In this document: piece by piece, positions 17,498 through 25,119 of the stretch
Layout of the letters: each line of letters opens with the position of its first letter
How positions within the stretch are numbered: the first letter of the stretch is position 1
Assembly (NCBI GenBank): GCA_021780615.1
Contig: JAJXYJ010000020.1
Span: forward strand, 1 to 55,033
DNA from: a bacterium
GTDB taxonomy: Bacteria > Patescibacteriota > Minisyncoccia > UBA6257 > JAGOQP01
Length of the DNA stretch: 55,033 nt
Direction: 5' to 3'
Notes under the pieces: model-generated
What the model was told of the DNA's origin: nothing
The model's input: the letters and a program-made list of their open reading frames with translations, nothing else
Database searches by the model: none
Program-made: the position numbers and the translations under genes

Positions 17498-18256
17498 CTA
17501 TTGTTGGCCGCCATATATCTGATTGGCAGGAATCGTCTGCACCGACGATGTCGCCAGCACACCGTGCATTTCCTCAAGTACTGTTTTAATAAAGGCCGTA
17601 CCATCGTTATTTTCCTCCTGAACTTCCTTGCGAATAACCACGAGGTTCCCCTGCTCCCAGCGCAGTGTTTCGTCATGGTAGCACGCGCCGGCACATCCGT
17701 CAGAGGCATATGAATCGATAGTCCGTGCCGATGCATTGAAGGCGGGATTAAGCAAATGGCCGAGTGCCGCATTATACACAAAAGTTTTACTCGCCGGATT
17801 ATACAGCCAAAAACTATACCGCGCATTGCTGATGCCCAAAAACGATTGGATTTGTATATCGCGATATCCGTCAAAATTCGCATCAGGAGTCGTTATAAAG
17901 CCGAGCGGATTACTCGTATCAGTCCACACAAAATCAAACCCCGAAAGCACCTGGAATGGCGACGATGACGTCCCGTGCGAAAGCTCAATGCAGGTAAGCC
18001 AATTATCGGGAAGCGCGCCATCTTTTTGTTGTTGCTTTGTTGAAAAAAACCGCGCAGTCACATCGCCCGCACCGGCTCCAGGTAAAAAGGTATACGAAGA
18101 AAACTCAATGCTGCCATGGCACGAAGAAGCCGGCATCGATGGCGCGGGCGGCGACACGATTGCCGGAGCTGATGATTTATAATGCAGCGTCACATACATC
18201 ACGCCCGCAAAAGCGGCGATGAGAACGCACACCATAATCATGCGACGCGTATTCAT
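17498..18256 (-). CDS. Secreted or membrane-anchored XAC2610-like protein
   Basis: 252 aa. An N-terminal signal anchor (about 7-25) is followed by a Pro/Ser/Ala linker and an extracytoplasmic domain. The core DANFDGYRDIQIQ, ISNARYSFWLYN and FVYNAALGHLLNP resembles XAC2610-type lipoprotein domains, whose DxNxDGxxD loop is calcium-binding-like. Six cysteines (one at ~43, others near 85 and 185-190) could form disulfides, which fits the DsbA-like protein encoded at 46974. The function is unknown. TATACT lies 7 nt before the ATG. It is divergent from the FAD-dehydrogenase gene. Confidence 0.65.
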   Translation of the reverse strand: MNTRRMIMVCVLIAAFAGVMYVTLHYKSSAPAIVSPPAPSMPASSCHGSIEFSSYTFLPGAGAGDVTARFFSTKQQQKDGALPDNWLTCIELSHGTSSSPFQVLSGFDFVWTDTSNPLGFITTPDANFDGYRDIQIQSFLGISNARYSFWLYNPASKTFVYNAALGHLLNPAFNASARTIDSYASDGCAGACYHDETLRWEQGNLVVIRKEVQEENNDGTAFIKTVLEEMHGVLATSSVQTIPANQIYGGQQ

Positions 18257-18263
18257 ATACACC

Positions 18264-18269
18264 AGTATA
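18264..18269 (-). promoter_or_regulatory. -10 element, leaderless start
   Basis: TATACT, then 7 nt (GGTGTAT), then ATG at 18256. No Shine-Dalgarno. Confidence 0.5.
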
Positions 18270-18349
18270 CTCTGATGCGACGGGGGCACACAATCACACA
18301 ATTAAAACAAACGTCCGTAAGATTGGTGGCATGCGCGTGTATAACAAGC

Positions 18350-18355
18350 TATACT
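18350..18355 (+). promoter_or_regulatory. -10 element of the FAD-dehydrogenase gene
   Basis: TATACT followed by GTGATGCAT and ATG at 18365. An ATG at 18359 is too close to the box to be transcribed in full, so 18365 is the preferred start. Confidence 0.5.
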
Positions 18356-18364
18356 GTGATGCAT

Positions 18365-20002
18365 ATGGATACATACAATGATCTTGCCGGACTTTTGGAA
18401 GGAGATGTGGCGTCGGACACGGAAACCTTGCGCAGCGCAAGTCGTGACGCAAGCATTTTCACCGTTTCCCCTTCCCTGGTTATTTTTCCCAAAAATGTAA
18501 GCGATGTACAAAAACTTGTTTCATACGTTGCTCAAAAAAAAGCGGCTGGACACGACGTATCGCTTACCGCGCGCAGCGCGGGAACAGATATGGGAGGCGG
18601 ACCGCTCAGCACCTCCATCGTTGTTTCATTCACAAAATATTTTAACCGCATCATAGACATAGGATCCGGTACTGCCACCGTACAACCAGGAGTATTTTAT
18701 CGCGACTTTGAAAAAGCGACGCTTGCCAAAGAACTGCTATTGCCCAGCTATACGGCATCAAAAGATTTGTGCACCGTGGGAGGCATGGTTGCCAACAATT
18801 CGGGCGGCGAAAAAACATTGCGCTACGGCAAAACAGAACAATACATCAAACAACTCAAAATGGTCTTATGGGACGGTAACGAATACGTTTTTAAGCCACT
18901 TTCAGCAACCGAACTCGAAGAAAAGAAAAAACTACAAACAGCCGAAGGAGATGTGTATAGGAAATTGTCCGCACTCATCGAGGAACACGACAGCGAACTA
19001 CAGGCGGCAAAGCCGCGCGTATCAAAAAACTCTGCAGGCTATTACCTCTGGAATGTGCACGATAAAAAAACGGACACATTTGATATCACCAAAGTCATCG
19101 TCGGATCCCAAGGCACATTCGGGCTCATAACCGAAATTACCTTCGCGCTCATTAAACCAAAGAAATATCGCCACATGGTTGTCACGTATCTCAACGATAT
19201 GGAAAAACTTCCCACTATCGTCCAAAAAGTGCTCGCGCACGACCCCGAAAGCTTCGAATCATTCGATGATCACACCTTCCACATTGCCATGAAATTCTTG
19301 CCCCAAGTATTGGGCAAATTGAAGGGCAATATATTTACCATGGCATGGGGGCTCTTGCCGGAAGTATGGATGATGCTGACAGGCGGCATTCCCAAATTGC
19401 TGTTGATGGCGGAATTCACCGGCGACACCGACAGCGAGGCACATGCCACCGCTCAAGCCGCATATAACGAACTTAAAAAAGAAGGATACAAAGTAAAAAT
19501 GACATCGCTTGAAGAAGAAAAGGAATACTGGGTATTTCGACGAGAGAGTTTCAATTTGTTGCGCCAGCGCATCAAAAATTTGCACACCGCGCCGTTCATC
19601 GACGACTTCATCGTGCGCCCCGAAACGCTTCCCGAATTTCTCCCCAAGCTGTATGCAATTTTGGACCAATATCACATCGTCTACACCGTGGCAGGCCACA
19701 TCGGTGACGGCAACTTCCACATTATTCCGCTCATGAAATTTTCAGATCCTAACACAAAAAAAATCATTACCGAACTTTCACAAAAAGTATACGAACTTAT
19801 TGTGCAGTACAAAGGATCCATCACCGCCGAACACAACGACGGCCTCATCCGCAGTCCGTTCCTTGAGTTGATGTATGGCAAAAATATTTGTGCGCTGTTT
19901 GAACAAACTAAAGACATATTCGATCCGCAAGGCCTCTTTAACCCGGGCAAAAAAGTACACGCCAGCATGCAGTACGCACTCGATCACATTAACCATGACT
20001 AA
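18365..20002 (+). CDS. FAD-binding 2-hydroxyacid dehydrogenase (GlcD / D-lactate dehydrogenase family)
   Basis: 545 aa, VAO-type flavoprotein. The PP-loop FAD domain (about 40-240) has SLTARSAGTDMGGGP, PSYTASKDLCTVGGMVANNSGGE and VGSQGTFGLITEITFAL. The FAD-oxidase C-terminal domain has AGHIGDGNFHII, AEHNDGLIRSP and IFDPQGLFNPGKKV, with the active-site histidines of D-lactate/glycolate dehydrogenases. It lacks the iron-sulfur C-terminal half found in some homologues, and no GlcE/GlcF partner is nearby, so the electron acceptor is unknown. It is the only plus-strand gene between 2.1 and 36.5 kb. Confidence 0.85.
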   Translation: MDTYNDLAGLLEGDVASDTETLRSASRDASIFTVSPSLVIFPKNVSDVQKLVSYVAQKKAAGHDVSLTARSAGTDMGGGPLSTSIVVSFTKYFNRIIDIGSGTATVQPGVFYRDFEKATLAKELLLPSYTASKDLCTVGGMVANNSGGEKTLRYGKTEQYIKQLKMVLWDGNEYVFKPLSATELEEKKKLQTAEGDVYRKLSALIEEHDSELQAAKPRVSKNSAGYYLWNVHDKKTDTFDITKVIVGSQGTFGLITEITFALIKPKKYRHMVVTYLNDMEKLPTIVQKVLAHDPESFESFDDHTFHIAMKFLPQVLGKLKGNIFTMAWGLLPEVWMMLTGGIPKLLLMAEFTGDTDSEAHATAQAAYNELKKEGYKVKMTSLEEEKEYWVFRRESFNLLRQRIKNLHTAPFIDDFIVRPETLPEFLPKLYAILDQYHIVYTVAGHIGDGNFHIIPLMKFSDPNTKKIITELSQKVYELIVQYKGSITAEHNDGLIRSPFLELMYGKNICALFEQTKDIFDPQGLFNPGKKVHASMQYALDHINHD

Positions 20003-20013
20003 AATAAATAACA

Positions 20014-20046
20014 TAGCCCTCGTAATAGTTACGAGGGCTATAAAAA
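20014..20046. terminator. Terminator between convergent genes
   Basis: A 12-bp perfect stem TAGCCCTCGTAA / TTACGAGGGCTA with a 3-nt loop, followed by TAAAAATTT. It lies between the dehydrogenase gene (+) and the next gene (-). Confidence 0.75.
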
Positions 20047-20064
20047 TTTCCAATCTATCGACTA

Positions 20065-20649
20065 CTAAAAAAAAGAAAAAAGAAAAAAATTTTCCCCTAT
20101 ATGACTATTGAAGTTAATCGTATCAAAATCCCAATAACCAAGTGATTCGTACGATCTTAAGTATATACCTGGAATTTGAGGGCTATGTGAGAAAATAGTT
20201 TCTATAGGAAGAGCCTCTTTTTTATCAAAAGAAAGAAGATATGCATCCAAAGGAAACACTGATTGATTCTTTTCAAAAAGAAGAGAAAGTCCCTGCGAAC
20301 CAACCAAGACCGCATTTTCTGACTTTAAAAAATTAAGGCAATTCTCTGAAGTTGTAGCTTTAAGAATTTGGTAAATTCTTACCACATATGTTTTTCCTGG
20401 AATGAGCTTGTGAGTCACCCGAGCAAAGTTATTATCCGTAATAATACTATTATAATAACTACACTTAGCATCACACAACTCCGAAAATCTTTTTAATTGA
20501 ACCTCATGTTTATAACTATTTGGAATAGTTATATTAAATTCCTTTATACATCTAAATTTGCTAGAAAGAATCGTCCTCCTAACAACTACATATATAATTA
20601 GAATTATAAAAACAGAAAAACTAAAGAGAAAAACGTTTAGCCATATCAT
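20065..20649 (-). CDS. Hypothetical membrane-anchored protein
   Basis: 194 aa. One N-terminal TM helix (about 3-24), then a soluble domain with KLIPGKTYVVRIYQILKATTSENCLNFLKSENAVLVGSQG and LLSFDKKEAL. I recall similar proteins as hypotheticals in parcubacterial genomes but cannot name a family; this is memory, not a search. Codon use is markedly AT-rich compared with its neighbours. No SD is evident. It could be a lineage-specific accessory protein. Confidence 0.6.
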   Translation of the reverse strand: MIWLNVFLFSFSVFIILIIYVVVRRTILSSKFRCIKEFNITIPNSYKHEVQLKRFSELCDAKCSYYNSIITDNNFARVTHKLIPGKTYVVRIYQILKATTSENCLNFLKSENAVLVGSQGLSLLFEKNQSVFPLDAYLLSFDKKEALPIETIFSHSPQIPGIYLRSYESLGYWDFDTINFNSHIGENFFLFSFF

Positions 20650-20740
20650 TGTGCTTTCCTTTCATTATAAATTTTAAAATTTCTAAAATAAATAATACCA
20701 TTAAAATTATAGTAAGTCAATACTATAAAAATTAATTTAT

Positions 20741-21853
20741 CTAAAGAATTATCCCTCCCCCCAATACCTTCCCCTTTCTATCATACATCACCGCGGATTG
20801 CCCTTCAGCAGGGAATAATTTTTCTTCTGCAGCGAAGTGAATGAGTGCGGTATTATCTGATGTCATTTTCATCATTGCCGCACGCAATGGCTGGCGATAG
20901 CGAAGGCGCACCAATACCTCTTGCTCTTTTTTTTCTTTCATACGTTGTTCAAATGATGCGTCAAGAAAATTAAGCATTCCCACAGAAACTTCGCGCGTCA
21001 TAAGCGCCGGATCATCGCCGGAGGTGACTACAATCCGATTCGTGACAACGTCTTTTGCAACAACAAACAACTCATGCCCAGTGGCATTGGCAAATCCATG
21101 CCGCTGACCAATGGTAAACAGCGCCGCTCCTTCGTGCGTGCCGATAATGTTCCCCGCCGTATCAACCACCTCCCCGGGTTCCATGGGAATATGTTCCTTA
21201 AGAAATTCGGCAAAATTAAATTTTCCCAAAAAACAAATCCCCTGCGAATCTTTTTTATGCGCCGTGTGCAAACCGGCTCGTGCGGCAATGCTTCGCACTT
21301 CCGGTTTTAGGAGATTCCCCAACGGAAACATAATGTGCTCAAACTTTTGGCGAGGAATGTTCCACAAAAAATATGTCTGATCTTTGTTGGTGTCTTTGGC
21401 CGCACACACATAAACATCTTTCCTTTCTTTTTTTCGAAATTCGAAATTCGAAATTCGAAATTTATAACAAAGCCGTGCATAATGACCTGACGCAACCGCA
21501 TCAACTCCCAGCCGCATAGCAGCGTCGTACAACAACCCAAATTTTATTTCCGTATTGCACACCACATCCGGATTGGGCGTTATGCCGTTTTTATATCCAT
21601 CCAATAAATAGCGTACCACTTTTTGTTCATATTCTTTTTCGAAATCAAACACATAAAATGGCATGCCCAGCTTTTCAGCAACCAAGCGCGCGTCCTCAGC
21701 ATCCTTATCCTGGCATCCATCCACATTAAAACCCCGGATAAATCCGCCATACACGTCGTGGCCCTGTTTTTTAAGAAGATACGCCGCCACTGACGAGTCC
21801 ACCCCGCCGGAAAGCGCCACCAGTATTTTCTTTTTTACACGCTTCAAAAACAT
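20741..21853 (-). CDS. mnmA: tRNA-specific 2-thiouridylase MnmA
   Basis: 370 aa. It thiolates U34 of tRNA-Lys, -Glu and -Gln using sulfur relayed as persulfide. PP-loop SGGVDSSVAAYLL near the N-terminus; first catalytic Cys in NPDVVCNTEIKFG; NKDQTYFLW; second Cys in DSQGICFLGKFNF; C-terminal beta-barrel with GQRHGF and VRLRYRQP. Between GHYARL and the KDVYVCAAKDTNKDQ segment is an inserted YKFRISNFEFRKKER, encoded by the TTCGAA microrepeat. The ATG at 21853 is preceded by GGTGGGGG, a plausible SD. An in-frame TTG at 21871 is less likely. Confidence 0.95.
   Translation of the reverse strand: MFLKRVKKKILVALSGGVDSSVAAYLLKKQGHDVYGGFIRGFNVDGCQDKDAEDARLVAEKLGMPFYVFDFEKEYEQKVVRYLLDGYKNGITPNPDVVCNTEIKFGLLYDAAMRLGVDAVASGHYARLCYKFRISNFEFRKKERKDVYVCAAKDTNKDQTYFLWNIPRQKFEHIMFPLGNLLKPEVRSIAARAGLHTAHKKDSQGICFLGKFNFAEFLKEHIPMEPGEVVDTAGNIIGTHEGAALFTIGQRHGFANATGHELFVVAKDVVTNRIVVTSGDDPALMTREVSVGMLNFLDASFEQRMKEKKEQEVLVRLRYRQPLRAAMMKMTSDNTALIHFAAEEKLFPAEGQSAVMYDRKGKVLGGGIIL
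21432..21461. repeat. TTCGAA microrepeat inside mnmA
   Basis: Tandem TTCGAAA units within the mnmA coding region. They encode FRISNFEFR without a stop or frameshift. This is the same motif as in tsaD (16437-16464). Confidence 0.85.
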
Positions 21854-22157
21854 GCCCCCACCATATATCAAAGAACTTCAATCCGCAACTATAGCCACAC
21901 CAGCACTCTCTCCACACATCTTACAATAGTGACGACCGTCACTATTGTAAGATGGTATATTATTTTATTATTTAAACATATATTTTCTATCTATATTAAA
22001 ATAATTATCACACAGCATACCTATAATAAAAATCGGAAAGGTGGACAACTTTATCTACGATATACATATGAAAAAGTAGCTCTTATGGTCAATAGCTATC
22101 ATAAAAACAGCATCACCTATTACAGAAATGCCATCAGAAAATATTGAAAAAGGATTT
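21854..22157. other. AT-rich intergenic region between murC and mnmA
   Basis: About 300 bp. The palindrome at 21917-21954 is the only structure I can support. The remainder is strongly AT-rich. A 72-codon plus-strand reading frame across the palindrome (21929-22147) has no start signal or recognisable content and is not called. Confidence 0.5.
21917..21954. repeat. 38-bp palindrome, CGACCG centre
   Basis: Arms CATCTTACAATAGTGACG and CGTCACTATTGTAAGATG with only the central A/C pair unmatched. It lies 63 bp upstream of mnmA. It is nearly the same as 32814-32855, differing by a compensatory C:G to A:T pair and the central base. Confidence 0.9.
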
Positions 22158-23483
22158 CTATGAGAGAAATAATTTGCTGACTTGCGTCACGTCACCGGCG
22201 CCCATAATGACTGCCATCTCTCCTGGGGCGGCATGCTTAGCAAGAATATCAGCCGCTCTCTGGGGCGCAGACACATATGCAACCGAAAAGCCTTTTTTGG
22301 CTCCGCGCGCCTTAAGCGCATCAAAAAGCATACGCGATGAAATAGAAGAATCTTTTTTCTCACGTGCCGCATATATGGGGAGCAATACGACCTCATCGCA
22401 CGCATCAAAACTTGTCACAAAATCCTTAAACAACAATTTAGTCCGTGAATATAAATGCGGCTGGAACACGCATATAAGCTTTCCCTTACCACATCGCTCG
22501 CGCGCCGCCGCAAGACTTGCTCTAATTTCGGTCGGATGGTGCGCATAATCGTCATATACTGCGACACCATACTTTTCTCCTTTATATTCGAACCGGCGGG
22601 CCGTTCCCGAAAACGACGCAAGTGCCGCACGAATATCTTTAACCGGTACCCGCAGTTCCCGCAGAGTGGCATAGGCCGCCTGCGCATCGCGGCGATTATG
22701 TTCCCCCGTCAACTTGAGCTGCACACCAAGCTGTATCGTCGAATAATCAACAATTTTTGCGGAAATATTTTTGAGCACGCCGCGCACAATCGGATCATGC
22801 ATATCAGCAATAACTCGTCCAGTGAGAGGTACCTTGAGCGCAAACTCTCGAAATGCCTTCTTAATATTGGCAAACGTCTTATAGTAATCCAAATGATCAT
22901 CATCGATATTCGTGATGACCGCAATGGAAGGGGCAAGATCTAGGAATGACTTTTGATATTCACACGCCTCCACCACAAACACATTGCTTTTCCCTGCAAT
23001 AAAATTAGTAGGAATATCAGAAAGTAAACTCCCCACCACCACCGTTGGGTCCTTTTTTGCCTGCAAGAGCGCCCAGGCAATCATACCGGTAGTCGTTGTT
23101 TTACCGTGCGATCCTGCCACTGCAATGGTACGCATGCCCGCCGACACCAACCCCAGCATCTGGGAATATGAAAACGTGGGGATGCCTTTTTTATGCGCCT
23201 CCAAAAGTTCAGGATTTTTAGCATCAATCGCCTTGGTATACATCACCACATCAACATCGGCAGTCATATTTTTTGCATCATGCCCATAGGACACAACCGC
23301 TCCACTTGCGGCAAGCGCTTCAGTAATTGCCGACGGCCCGCGATCGGACCCGCTCACCTTTTTTCCTTCCAACAGAAACTTTTTTGCCAACGCAGACACG
23401 CCGATACCCCCGATGCCGATGCAATGAATATGCCACACCCGTGCAAGAGAAAAATCGCGAACATCAGTAGTTATATTAGCCAT
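22158..23483 (-). CDS. murC: UDP-N-acetylmuramate--L-alanine ligase
   Basis: 441 aa. It adds L-Ala to UDP-MurNAc, the first amino acid step of the peptidoglycan stem peptide. HCIGIGGIGVSALAK (UDP binding), GSHGKTTTTGMIAW (P-loop), EACEYQKSFL and NIDDDHLDYY (metal and substrate site), GEHNRRDAQAA, DDYAHHPTEI and VFQPHLYSRTK are all present. The ATG at 23483 is preferred over an upstream TTG at 23504. A TATATT box ends 11 nt before it. Other mur genes are not in the window. Confidence 0.97.
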   Translation of the reverse strand: MANITTDVRDFSLARVWHIHCIGIGGIGVSALAKKFLLEGKKVSGSDRGPSAITEALAASGAVVSYGHDAKNMTADVDVVMYTKAIDAKNPELLEAHKKGIPTFSYSQMLGLVSAGMRTIAVAGSHGKTTTTGMIAWALLQAKKDPTVVVGSLLSDIPTNFIAGKSNVFVVEACEYQKSFLDLAPSIAVITNIDDDHLDYYKTFANIKKAFREFALKVPLTGRVIADMHDPIVRGVLKNISAKIVDYSTIQLGVQLKLTGEHNRRDAQAAYATLRELRVPVKDIRAALASFSGTARRFEYKGEKYGVAVYDDYAHHPTEIRASLAAARERCGKGKLICVFQPHLYSRTKLLFKDFVTSFDACDEVVLLPIYAAREKKDSSISSRMLFDALKARGAKKGFSVAYVSAPQRAADILAKHAAPGEMAVIMGAGDVTQVSKLFLS

Positions 23484-23523
23484 AATGCCTACACAATATA
23501 GCAAAAAGGTGGTGAGAGCAAAT

Positions 23524-23548
23524 ATAAAAGCCGTCCAAAAGGGCGGCT
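23524..23548 (-). terminator. Terminator of the hypothetical gene at 23576
   Basis: Stem AGCCGTCC / GGGCGGCT with an AAAA loop, followed by TTTTATATTT on the minus strand. It separates this gene from murC. Confidence 0.7.
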
Positions 23549-23575
23549 GTAAAAATTACACAACAAATACAAACA

Positions 23576-24160
23576 CTATCCTAGTTTTGTCTCTTCTGTA
23601 TTCTGTTCTAAAAAATCGTTTGGAATTCCTTCGCGATTAAAATATGCGCGAATTTCTGAACGAGAAAGAGAAAGGACTCTGTACCAATCGTATCGATATT
23701 GATCATCATCAAAAACTGGAAAATGTAGATCTTCTGCAGAAGAAATAATCTCATTAAACTTCTCTTTCAAAAATTCTATCTCAGAATTTATTTCTTTTCT
23801 TCTTTTTTGCAGGTCATGTTTTAAATACTCACGAGAAGCACATCCATCCTTCGCATCCACACCAAGCATTTTTTCAAAATCTTTTCGCAGATTCTTTTGA
23901 TCCTTATTAAAGAGATTATAAAGCTTGATAGAGATAATTTTTAAGGAAACATCAATAAGATACTGCGACTCAACGAAGCCAAGAAAATATTTTTTCAGAA
24001 CAGCTTGAGAGAGGAACAGTCTAGTTCGACTATGTGCCACCGAACCATAGAGCCAATCAATGTGATAACTTTGCAAGAGGTTTTTGAAATTTTTATCCGG
24101 ATATTCTGGATATAAAATCTCAACAATTAATAAAACCAGTTTATTAATTCGTTTATTCAT
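23576..24160 (-). CDS. Hypothetical protein, possible helical cytosolic protein
   Basis: 194 aa, not recognised. No signal peptide or TM helix is certain. Mostly helical and charged; a likely coiled coil spans LQKRRKEINSEIEFLKEKF. The N-terminus (ILYPEYPDKNFKNLL) is followed by a YGSVAHSRTRLFL segment. AT-rich codon use, unlike murC. It has a strong promoter (24293-24321), a 5' leader of about 125 nt and a clear GGAG Shine-Dalgarno 8-9 nt before the ATG, and ends at its own terminator, so it is an independent and probably well-expressed unit. Confidence 0.65.
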   Translation of the reverse strand: MNKRINKLVLLIVEILYPEYPDKNFKNLLQSYHIDWLYGSVAHSRTRLFLSQAVLKKYFLGFVESQYLIDVSLKIISIKLYNLFNKDQKNLRKDFEKMLGVDAKDGCASREYLKHDLQKRRKEINSEIEFLKEKFNEIISSAEDLHFPVFDDDQYRYDWYRVLSLSRSEIRAYFNREGIPNDFLEQNTEETKLG

Positions 24161-24292
24161 TTTTTACTCCTTCTTTCAGCCCTTGCATCGGGCATGGGAG
24201 TTATGGCCCGCCAATGCGGCGTACTCCGGAAACTTATCCGAAAAAACCATTGCATTTCAAATGCGTATATGCACTTGTAATTTGCTTATATA

Positions 24293-24321
24293 ATTATATA
24301 ACAAATATATAATATAGTCAA
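24293..24321 (-). promoter_or_regulatory. Strong sigma-70-type promoter
   Basis: TTGACT (24321-24316), a 17-nt spacer and a perfect TATAAT (24298-24293) on the minus strand, driving the hypothetical gene at 23576-24160. Confidence 0.8.
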
Positions 24322-24328
24322 TATAATC

Positions 24329-24355
24329 AAAAAGCGGCCGCATGGGCCACTTTTT
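24329..24355 (-). terminator. Terminator downstream of efp
   Basis: On the minus strand AAAAAGTGGCCCATGCGGCC GCTTTTT: a stem of about 10 bp with one mismatch, then five T. It lies 117 bp after the efp stop. Confidence 0.6.
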
Positions 24356-24472
24356 GGTGTAATCGAACATTAACTGATTTCAAATTGAGATTTGATTTCA
24401 AATTTAAAATTTCAAATTCTACTTTATTTACGGTGCCGGAAATCGACATTAATATATTCCACGTGAAGGGCA

Positions 24473-25042
24473 TTAGCCCTTCTGAACCCGCTCCACATAT
24501 TCCCCCGTCTGCGTATTGACGCGAATCACATCATCCTGGTTGATGAAAAATGGCGTGTTCACTTTCGCTCCCGTTTCAAGCGTTACCGATTTTGATCCAC
24601 CCGACGCTGTATCTCCCTTGATTGCCGGCGGGCATTCGGTTACCTTCAAATCGATTTTGACCGGCAGTTGGATTTCTATAAGCTTTCCATCAAACATCAG
24701 AGCAGTCACTTCACAATTACCTTTCAAAAACTGCGCCTTTGATCCTATTTGATCTTCTTTTAATGAAAAACGATTCTTGGGATTGCCCACTTCATTAAAC
24801 CAGTATTCGCCGCGATTACCGTATAAAAAAACACATTTCTGGCGCTCCAACTCAGCCTCTTCAAGCTGATCACTGGATTGAAATGATGTTTCTTTTACCT
24901 TTCCCGTCATCAAGTCACGAAGCTTTACTTTCATCACCGGCTTACGCTGTTGCATACGCAAAAACGCCGCCTCAAGCACTTCATAAACCGAATTTTCGTA
25001 CTCAATAAACAAACCTGGTTTTAACTCATTATATGCCAACAT
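24473..25042 (-). CDS. efp: Elongation factor P
   Basis: 189 aa, three beta-barrel domains. It binds between the P and E sites and relieves stalling at polyproline. KVKLRDLMTG, EEAELERQKCVFLY, KGDTASGGSKSVTLETGAKVNTPFFIN and the end VNTQTGEYVERV are typical. The domain-I loop reads FLRMQQRKPVM where E. coli has FVKPGKGQAFA; in an ungapped alignment the modified Lys34 position is Gln, with Arg and Lys next to it. Start ATG at 25042. The upstream region carries a TTCGAA-type repeat; no SD is seen. Confidence 0.93.
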   Translation of the reverse strand: MLAYNELKPGLFIEYENSVYEVLEAAFLRMQQRKPVMKVKLRDLMTGKVKETSFQSSDQLEEAELERQKCVFLYGNRGEYWFNEVGNPKNRFSLKEDQIGSKAQFLKGNCEVTALMFDGKLIEIQLPVKIDLKVTECPPAIKGDTASGGSKSVTLETGAKVNTPFFINQDDVIRVNTQTGEYVERVQKG

Positions 25043-25119
25043 GATGGTAAAATTTGAAATTCGAAATTTAAAATATACAATCAAATCTCAATTCTAAATT
25101 TCAAATTATAAATTAAAAA

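Larger units (their letters stand above)
24161..24472 (-). other. Intergenic region: 5' leader, promoter and efp terminator
   Basis: 312 bp without a gene. From right to left: AT-rich repeat remnants (24375-24420), the efp terminator (24329-24355), the promoter at 24293-24321, and a leader of about 125 nt with GC-rich inverted segments (CCCGCC...GCGGCG near 24208-24224). Confidence 0.5.

Noticed and set aside
18182-18364. N-terminal extension of the FAD dehydrogenase from 18182
   Set aside because: It would overlap the divergent secreted-protein gene, reads as low-quality sequence, and lies upstream of the TATACT promoter element.
21929-22147. 72-codon plus-strand frame between mnmA and murC
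   Set aside because: It starts inside the palindrome, has no SD or promoter, and its content looks like random AT-rich sequence.
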